DNA of 64,000 bases from Limonium bicolor. Taxonomy: Eukaryota; Streptophyta; Magnoliopsida; Caryophyllales; Plumbaginaceae. A program made the translations under genes and the position numbers. The notes beneath the pieces were generated by a model. It saw only the letters and a program-made list of their open reading frames with translations, had not been told where the DNA came from and ran no database searches. The DNA lies in assembly GCA_023374045.1 (NCBI GenBank), contig CM041780.1, forward strand, positions 95,265,005-95,329,004, given 5' to 3'. Shown here one piece after another: positions 56,078 through 64,000 of this stretch (position 1 is the first letter of the stretch; each line of letters starts with the position of its first letter).

Positions 56078-59000
56078 AAAAGTGGTATCAGAGCGAAGTA
56101 TCGCTCTGATGACTGAATTACCGTACTTAGGAAGTATCGAGTTAGGATTTTAGTACCTTGGGTTAAGGGTTGAGTGATAGCATGAGCGATACGCTAGTTA
56201 GGAATTACCAATGTATACTGGAAACCTACAATATCCATCCCGCCCTCCACAATCCCTGTTTTATAACTTGGGAAAGAACGCCAGAGAGATGGAAATCCTC
56301 TCTTACTCGGGAATACCCGATCTGGCTATTATTAAGTACCACTGTGAGTACGGAGAACCTGTCATATGGTGGATCCCGAAATGTGGGAATCCCGGAGACG
56401 GTTTCCATTTGAACAATGTTAACCGCATTTAATAGCGAAGAATGAAGAATCTTGTGTATAGAAGAATGGAATTTCCGGCAACCTGGGTCGACATGTCGAG
56501 CAGTCGAGAGCAACCAGCTGCAACACACCAACCGTGCAATAGGCAAGAAGTGAAGTAATGAAACCCGAGACGAGTGTCTACGGGACTACAAATGTTAAAT
56601 AATACACCGACGGTATACCAACCGACTAAGGAATTACAACGTAGTACCCAAACAAGAGACAGATCTCAGTAACCACGACAAATGCATGGAATGGGCTACG
56701 AAGAGGATACAATACTAGGTAAAAGGGGACTCCAAGAGTGGGGAACATCCCAGTTAATTATTATCATGTGAAGACAGTGAGAAGTCACCCAGAAGAATTA
56801 TTATCAAGACTGTAAGACCAAGTAAGGGCCGACAAGGCCACTGATGACAGTGCGAGTAAAAATGATACCGCAACAGGTGTGTGTGTTGAACTGATAGCCA
56901 GTTAGCATGGCGTACTTGCCATGGCAAGTGCTGCTATAACAAGACTGTTCGGGAAATTTTTAACAAATACGAAGTACCTAGTGAATTAACATGAAGTTAA
57001 GTGAGATCGTCGTAACTGTGGAAGGACTTAATAGCCTAACCTTTGTAGATGGGAATACACCAGTCAGCAAGAAGCTAGACTTGGTTAAGGCAAGAAGACG
57101 TTGTGAAACCACGATAATTTTTCTTTCTAACTCAGATTTATTTCAAACTCTTTTCTTTCAAAACCAAATTTTCTTTCAAACCTTCTTTTAAACCAAACCG
57201 GAGAACCTACACAGGCCTCAGTGCCACACGGTAGGTAAGTCATACCCAGTATTCTTTTGAATAACCAGACGGAAACCGGTAAACCCAAGGGTAGCAACCC
57301 GAGGGAATGGATTGAGTTCATAATAATACAACGGTGGAGAGACTTTCCCTCGATTAAGTTCGGGAAGCAAGGAATGCATATTGTCACAGGACAATATAAG
57401 GGAGTTGACAACATAATACTTCACCTAGGCATGTGACGGACACTACGAGTGTACCAACTGTAATGTGGGACGACCGCACTCCGATAGGAGCTTGTGGGCC
57501 TGACAGACCTACTGATGGGTTAGTCGGGTAAGTAGCAATGTATCAGTATGGTACCCCACATACCGGAACATGGGAAGTAGTCGACTCCATACTACGGTCA
57601 GCAATGAAAGTCAAGCAAGAGCAAAGGATTACCAAGAATGGTTGGAGTAGAAGAACTCAGTTAAGCCAACAAGACTAAATGAATTAGTGAATTCATTTCA
57701 AGGAAATGTTTAAGAGTCAGGGAATACGAAGTGCACTGACTGTTATGTAAAGACATCGCATATGTCTTAAGGATCCTCAAGGATAAACATGATAGCTGGA
57801 ACGGTGACCCAGCTTGTACGTGGCAAGGCAGATGCCTAATTTGGGCACGTTAATGTGCAATAAACGGGATGAAACTCCCGGAATGATCGCCTGGACTATA
57901 GGAAATATCAATCTTCACAAAAGAGGATAGTTAACCCAGCTAAGAACGCAAAACGGCGTAGTTAATTAAACACACTAATAAGTACGAGCCAGATGTGACG
58001 GCATAACTTAGCAACACCCAGGAGCAATCTTTGAGGGGTGATTCGATCATCAATGGTCGAATGACATAACGTGATTATAACACAAGAGTTGAAACACTTA
58101 TTCGGTTTAAACACCGAAGGGAACCCACCTAACAGTAGGACCCTAAGTTGCCAAAGAGACAACTTGGAAGGAGTCGTGACGCAACGACCTTGTCAGGGAG
58201 TTAATACTACCTCTAAACCATGTAATGTTGTACATAGAAGTAAATGAGTGTGAACAACCAATGATGAGCAGAGCTCGAGGCAGTAAGGCTTATAAGCCAC
58301 AAGTAATACGTGTTAAGTACATTTTTTTGATTATTTATGTTATACAAGTGAATAGAGCGGAGAACGAACCACTACTTTAAGAGTGGGGATACCTCTCGAT
58401 ATTGAGAGATCGGAAGAGTAATAAGTCTAATAGCAACCACCATAGATGTGTGATGTTAAATGTGTAGTGAACAACGCTCAAGGAGCATAAAGACTCGAAG
58501 AATAGCATATTCAACAATCAGCCAAATAAGTGGCGAAACCCAGTGTAATGGCGGAAGCTAATATAATAGCGGATGCAGTGTAAGTTGATGTTGTATAATG
58601 AGTAAGGATACAGTGCGCAATAGCGACTATTGTATAAGTATTGTTAAATGATAAAATGTGTGAATGAGCAGAGTTATGAGTTAAACCCAGTGGTGATACA
58701 ACAGTAAGTGTTACAAACGAACCAGGCAGTAAGCCAGTAGCCAGTATTACGAAATAAGAATCTCAGTGAAACATAGTGTGAATTCCATTGCAATCGCATA
58801 AGAGATTTACTGCCAAGAGTTTACGCCTCAGCACTCTGTATGACTGAGTGTTTTGGTATTGCACTTGTGCAGTAATGATCGAGTGAGATAGCTAGGAATT
58901 TGGGAAAATGTTAAATGTGGTGGAAGTAGAAACAGACTTATAACGCTATAAGGACCAAGGCATAGGAAATTCAAGGTCGTACCAATGAAAGGATACATGT

Positions 59001-59638
59001 ACAAAACCAGATGTGGAGACTGTTTAGCAATAAGTGACTGCAATAACACGGAATACCAAATATCGGTATGGAATATACCTCAGGTGCAGGGAATAACCGA
59101 GAGAGCACTACACATTAGGTAGTGGCTCAACCTCAACCGACAGTAAGTCGGAAAAAACCAAGTCAATCATTGTGAAGTACATAGCAGTATACACAGTAAA
59201 TTATTATGGAAGTGAATAGAAAGTTTGAAACTCACCGAATTCGCTCACAGTAAGAGATACCACGCATCGGTTAAGAAACCATTCTTCACAAGATAAGGTG
59301 AACCCATGCTTCAGATACTAAATATGCATTGTGAATACGAACAAACGGCTAATTATTAATGCCTAGAAGCCTCACAGGCCAGAACCGAAACCGGTTATGA
59401 GTTAACGAACTCCAATGAGAATTCTTGGTTTAGGCACTAAACCGCCAATATGGTTAAGATCCTCTAACCAGAACACATTGTATAACAGACCGCGTGGAAG
59501 TTAAAACACTTCACGACGGTAGAACTTTTTAAACCAATATTCAGTGGTTGATTACGTGGCGTAATCCCTTTTAAGAGCGGTAGAGCGCAAAACCGCTTAG
59601 TGTGTTTTACCGTACAAGGTACGCGAACTATGTTGTGT
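56078..59638 (+). other. Non-coding internal region after the primer site
   Basis: 3.56 kb lie between the primer site and the next LTR. No frame exceeds about 106 codons and none shows gag, protease, RT or integrase motifs on either strand. It could be a decayed element or a non-coding large derivative. Confidence 0.5.
56083..56094 (+). promoter_or_regulatory. Primer-binding site, tRNA-iMet type
   Basis: TGGTATCAGAGC lies five bases after the LTR end. It is the standard initiator-Met primer site of many plant Gypsy elements. Confidence 0.75.
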
Positions 59639-62600
59639 GTAACACCCCAAATATTTTGAGTTTTTTAAGACAGCGGAAGACTAACTTAATCTGGGTGTTA
59701 CCGCCACGCCCAAAAGGGCGCTAAGGCTATAAGTTAACAAATTCAAATCCTTACTCCAATTAAAATTTATCCTTTGAAGGAACTTATCCATACCCATTAA
59801 TTACATTAATCACAACTGTTCCCGACATAAAGTAACCTAAGATAATTAAACTAAAAGCCTTAACATCCGTCAAAGTTACAAATTCAATTACAAGCCAAAC
59901 TCTTAGACTAGTTTTATTCTGGTCTTAACTCTATACAATTTGAAATCCTAGTCTTAGGTGATCACTCCCCATTCCCGCGCACTCAATCCTGATCGATACC
60001 TGTTTAACAACACATTTTAAGCAACACGAAAAACAATAGTAAGCAAAGCTGAGTAACACTAGCATCGAGAAACAACATATACAAACTTTTAATGTGGGGA
60101 AATTATGGCCTTATAGCATATTAATCCATCCACTTTTCACAACCAATTAAGATACCATCAAGATATTCAGTATTGACAACCAACCCACACGCTCGCTTTT
60201 TATCAATCAATTTTTAACCATCAATCCAAAACAATTTACCTCACTCCAGTTATTCACTGAAGCTTGCTGCCAGGCTGTCCGCGAGACACCAACGCTAAAC
60301 CATTCATCAAATCATGCCATAATAACCAAATATAACCATAAACTTTGCCAACAGATCTCAACTTTAACCATTCCATAAAATTCATCATATAATTCCATAG
60401 AAAAATATTTCATTCATAATCATCAAGCCATAGTAATTTAACCTCACTCCAGTTTAACACTGGAGCTTGCTGTCGGGCTCTCCGCGAGACACCGACGCCA
60501 CCACCTCACTCCTCCTAGCATCCTTAAGTGTGCACACCCCCCAGATAGCTCAAAAACTATAAGGAGTAGATTACTAGAGCTTAAGATCCGAGCCTCCGGG
60601 TAACCGGTAAATACCAAACCATGTCATTCCATAATAACCAAATATTAACCAAACCAATTCATAATAATCAAGCCATATTAATTTAACCTCACTCCAGTTT
60701 AACACTGGAGCTTGCTGTCGGGCTCTCCACGAGACACCGACGCCACCACCTCACTCTAGCATCCTTAAGTGTGCACACCCCCCAGATAGCTCGAAAACTA
60801 TAAGGAGTAGATTACTAGAGCTTAAGATCCAGGCCCTCGCGGGTAACCGGTAAATACCAAACCATGTCATTCCATAATAACCAAATATTAACCATAAACC
60901 AATTCATAATAATCAAGCCATATTAATTTAACCTCACTCCAGTTTAACACTGGAGCTTGCTGTCGAGCTCTCCGCGAGACACCGACGCCACCACCTCACT
61001 CTAGCATCCTTAAGTGTGCACACCCCCCAGATAGCTCGAAAACTATAAGGAGTAGATTACTAGAGCTTAAGATCCGGACCCTCCGGGGTAACCGGTAATA
61101 CCAAACCATATTGTTCCATAATAACCAAGTAATCCAACTGATATTCAATTTAACCATTCCCTAACAATTGTCATCACACAATTCCATATCAAATATTACT
61201 TTACCTTTACCATGTCAATCCGTCACTTATGCTTTTGAATCATAAGAACCAAGGGCCTAACATATCAGTGTTAAAATATCATAGCAAATAAAACACATAA
61301 TTCAATATATTTACAAAAAGCATGGTTGTCCCAAGAACAAGTAGATGTCTAGGTTACCTTTTGAAGTTAAAAATCACAAACTTTTTCTATGGTTCACTAG
61401 GTTAACCCGATACTTCACAGAAACAATGGCGCCTTGGAAGGTTTCCTCAAAATTATGCACTCAAGAGGAAGGAGTTGATGGCGTCGCCTACTAGAAGAAT
61501 TCCTGAACCAGCTCAGATTACCAATTACTAGGATGGAGAAGGATTGAGGTATGTGTCCAAAACGCATCGGTTTACATCCCTATATATAGTGCAAGGAGGT
61601 GAGAGAATACCTAGGTAATTTAGAGGTGTTTGAAAAATTTCGGGAAGTTGGAAAATTTAATAGGGTGGAGACTGATTTAAAACGGAATGTAATTTAAAAT
61701 AACCGGTCTAAATACTTAATGAGGAGTAATGAGTCGTTTGGAGATAGACCATGGAAATCCAAAGGTCATTATGACAATTAAGACATAAGTGGGATGTAAT
61801 TCAGTGACCGCAAGAAGAGATGGTAATTATCTTTGAATATTGAATCTCAAGTCTTATTTAATAGTGATGAGTTCTGTAGCACTGGAAAATGATTACCCAA
61901 CGTCAAAGATAAGTCCAATGTTTTAATGACAATTAAGGTTTAAAGAGGATTGAATTGGTAAAAGGGATACTTTGAATATTGATATTCCTGAATTAATTAA
62001 GAAAGATAAGGCATTTGAAAACTGGAAAAAGAAGACCAATGGTCAAAATAAGACTTTAAAGCCATTAATGACATTATTTTTTGTGTCAAGGAATTAAAGA
62101 GGGTTTGATTTGGTAAAAGGGATGGGAAATTTTGAATATTGATCTTACTGGATTAATAAGAGAGAGAAGGCATTTGAAAACATTAAAAGAATACCAAAGG
62201 TCAAGATATGACTTTAAGACCATTAATGACATTTTTGTACTTTAAGGCATTAAAGAGGATGCAACTATTAAATGTTGATTGAAACATCTGTTTAAATGGA
62301 TTAGCTAATCTGGAATTAAATAAATATTTCCAGCACATTTAGTAACCAACCAAGAATAATAAATTATTTAAAGGACACCAAGGCACTTTTCGTGCTTTAA
62401 AGGATTAATGAGGATTTGATCATGTAAATATTAAACGCTGAGTAGAAATTGTTTTTCTAACTTAAATAAGAGTATAAAAGTCCTGGTAGCACATTAATAA
62501 CCACCCAAAAGGATAAATTCTCTTTTAAGGACAAATGGATACTTTTGTGCTTTAAATAAGATATCGTCTTTAATTTAATACCCCGGATCTAAAAATGGTG

Positions 62601-64000
62601 ATTTAATTACTCTAATAAAATTATTAAGGGCCTAATGGTGCCTAAAGAGTATTGGTAAAAGAATAAAACCAAAGAAAAGAGAAAACGCTTGAAAAGCGAA
62701 AAACGCTAAAATGCGTATTAAATTTAAATAAGAGATATAAGATCTCGTAAGGGTCCGAGATGGATTCCTAAGGCTTAGTTAGGCCTAATTAGTGAACGGG
62801 AATGATTCCCGAAGAAAACGGATCCAAATAATGGATTAAAAATGCTAACGGAGTTTTAAGCACGTTTTTCGAGAAAACCCGAAAACGCAACTTTAAGTGG
62901 TCAAAAGGACCCGTAAAAATTATAGTTGATTAAATAACTATAAATAATATTAATGGAAGCTTAATAACATTAAAATTAATTAAACGAGAAAATTCCGGAA
63001 AACGGACCCGGTAAGTGAATAGTGACGAAACCGGGAGACGAAACGCGTTTAATTCGAAAAAACGAAAAACGACCCGGGCTATTAATTAATGTGGGCCGGT
63101 TCTAATTAATAAGTGTACACCCTTTAATAGCTTGCTAGCTATTAAGTAATAACAAGACAAATAAATAAATAAGTAAAGTAAATAGTATAAAGTAAAAAGT
63201 AAAATAAAAATACATACCTCTCACTTCTCCTCCTCATTTTACGATTTGCTCCAGCAACTCCTTCTTCTTCTTCCTCTGTTAGTCGCGACACCAACAGCTC
63301 ACAAGCCTCACCTTCTTCCTCCTCTAACTTTCTCATTTCTTCACCGAATCGCACGAAATTGGTACCGTTGGACTCGTATCGGTGAGAGCTTCGATTTCCA
63401 CCCAACAAAGTTTCGATTCCTCCACCTTCATCTCCATTGACGTTGGAGCTTTTGAGGTTTGAAGAGTTGATTTCAACCCTTCTTTTCTTCCTTAATGCCT
63501 TAAGGTATTAATAAGTAAGTGTTTGGACCATTTCAAGCTCATTCTTGCCATTTGTGGGATTTTTCCCTCACGTTGGAATTTTCCCTCATTTCAGCCGAAC
63601 CACCTTGTTTTTGTGGGGGTTTTGGAAACTCCTCCAAACGAATGCCAAGCCACTCATTTGAGTTCTCTAAGGTAAAATCTAAACTAAGCTTTGTAAACTA
63701 GCTCTTTAAATATTAGGTTGTGTGGAGGGAAAATTGAATTGACTTGTGGTTATATGTGCGATGGAATATGGTTGTAGTTAGCAAACCATATTCCTTGTGT
63801 GGTGTGGAAAACAAGAAGTGAAGGAGAGAGCAGGATAAAGAAGAAGGAGAGGGTGAAAACCGAAAGAACAAGATGAGGAAGAAGAAGGGAAAAAAAACTG
63901 AAACTAACAAGGTAAAGAGCTTACTTTGAGTTGGTTTATTTCCTTGTAAAACAGATTTTTGAATGGGAATAAATGACCTTGTTTTAGTGTAGTTAAGATA
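59639..64000 (-). repeat. Chromovirus-type LTR (E3), running off the window
   Basis: The start tgtaacaccccaaatatt mirrors an LTR end. Read on the minus strand it has ctcagctttgcttac and a donor acaggtatcgatc (about 59990-60060), as in E2. The splice-donor-like gagaggtatg lies at about 63215. It lacks a primer site left of 59639. Frames at 63142-63910 are not supported as genes. Confidence 0.45.
60437..61130. repeat. 245-bp tandem repeat in E3
   Basis: Nearly three units start with acctcactccagtttaacac at 60441, 60686 and 60931. Each unit also has gtgtgcacaccccccagata. A degenerate fourth start is at about 60240. Confidence 0.9.

Noticed and set aside
54448..58162. Scattered 60-107 codon frames after element B
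   Set aside because: No motif, no conservation between related LTRs, and stop density typical of non-coding DNA.
63142..63910. Glu-rich and hydrophobic frames near the window end
   Set aside because: They overlap on both strands within an LTR-like region that matches non-coding DNA at 52400-53050.

Overview
The window looks like repeat-rich plant nuclear DNA, most likely from a eudicot. It is AT-rich, has spliceosomal introns, and is built almost entirely of nested Ty3/Gypsy-type LTR retrotransposons plus one decayed Mutator-like DNA transposon. I found no intact host gene. Only one exon-like fragment (38660-38890) and one degraded plant-mobile-domain-like fragment (10582-11074) could be remnants of non-transposon coding sequence. 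All similarity statements are by eye; no alignments or searches were run.

Layout. (1) 1-10472: two joined copies (A1, A2) of a non-autonomous Ogre/Tat-like family that encodes only Gag. A1 has a frameshifted gag, a long 3' non-coding region and a truncated LTR. A2 is a 5'-truncated internal region plus a full LTR. (2) 10473-16300: a degraded reading frame, then a decayed minus-strand Mutator-like transposase with a FAR1-type zinc finger and a C-terminal OTU protease. (3) 17469-37022: element C, a Tat-lineage Gypsy element on the minus strand with target duplication ggatt. It holds gag, protease, reverse transcriptase, dual RNase H, integrase, a 48-bp tandem array and an intron-bearing antisense ORF. 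(4) 26899-34517: element D, an Athila-like gag-protease element on the plus strand with target duplication cccct, inserted into C between protease and RT. (5) 37028-38659, 40807-43186, 52225-56077 and 59639-64000: old chromovirus-type LTRs in both orientations, with a tRNA-iMet-type primer site at 56083. (6) 43187-52224: element B, the complete young relative of A1/A2 with near-identical 1.76-kb LTRs, target duplication caaca and an intact 419-residue Gag.

How the parts relate. B and D keep the cis signals (LTRs, primer site, polypurine tract) and Gag but lack reverse transcriptase and integrase, so they must have been mobilised by enzymes supplied in trans. C is the only element here with a recognisable full pol, and it is broken by stops, frameshifts and the D insertion. 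Insertion order by nesting: C went into an old chromovirus LTR, D went into C, and B went into another old LTR.

The most unusual signals belong to the A/B family. Paired perfect stem-loops in the 3' non-coding region show a compensatory base-pair change between copies. One slot is filled by three unrelated tandem arrays in three copies. The LTRs carry a long GTCCG-rich dyad. GC-rich dyads also occur in the LTRs of the other three families.
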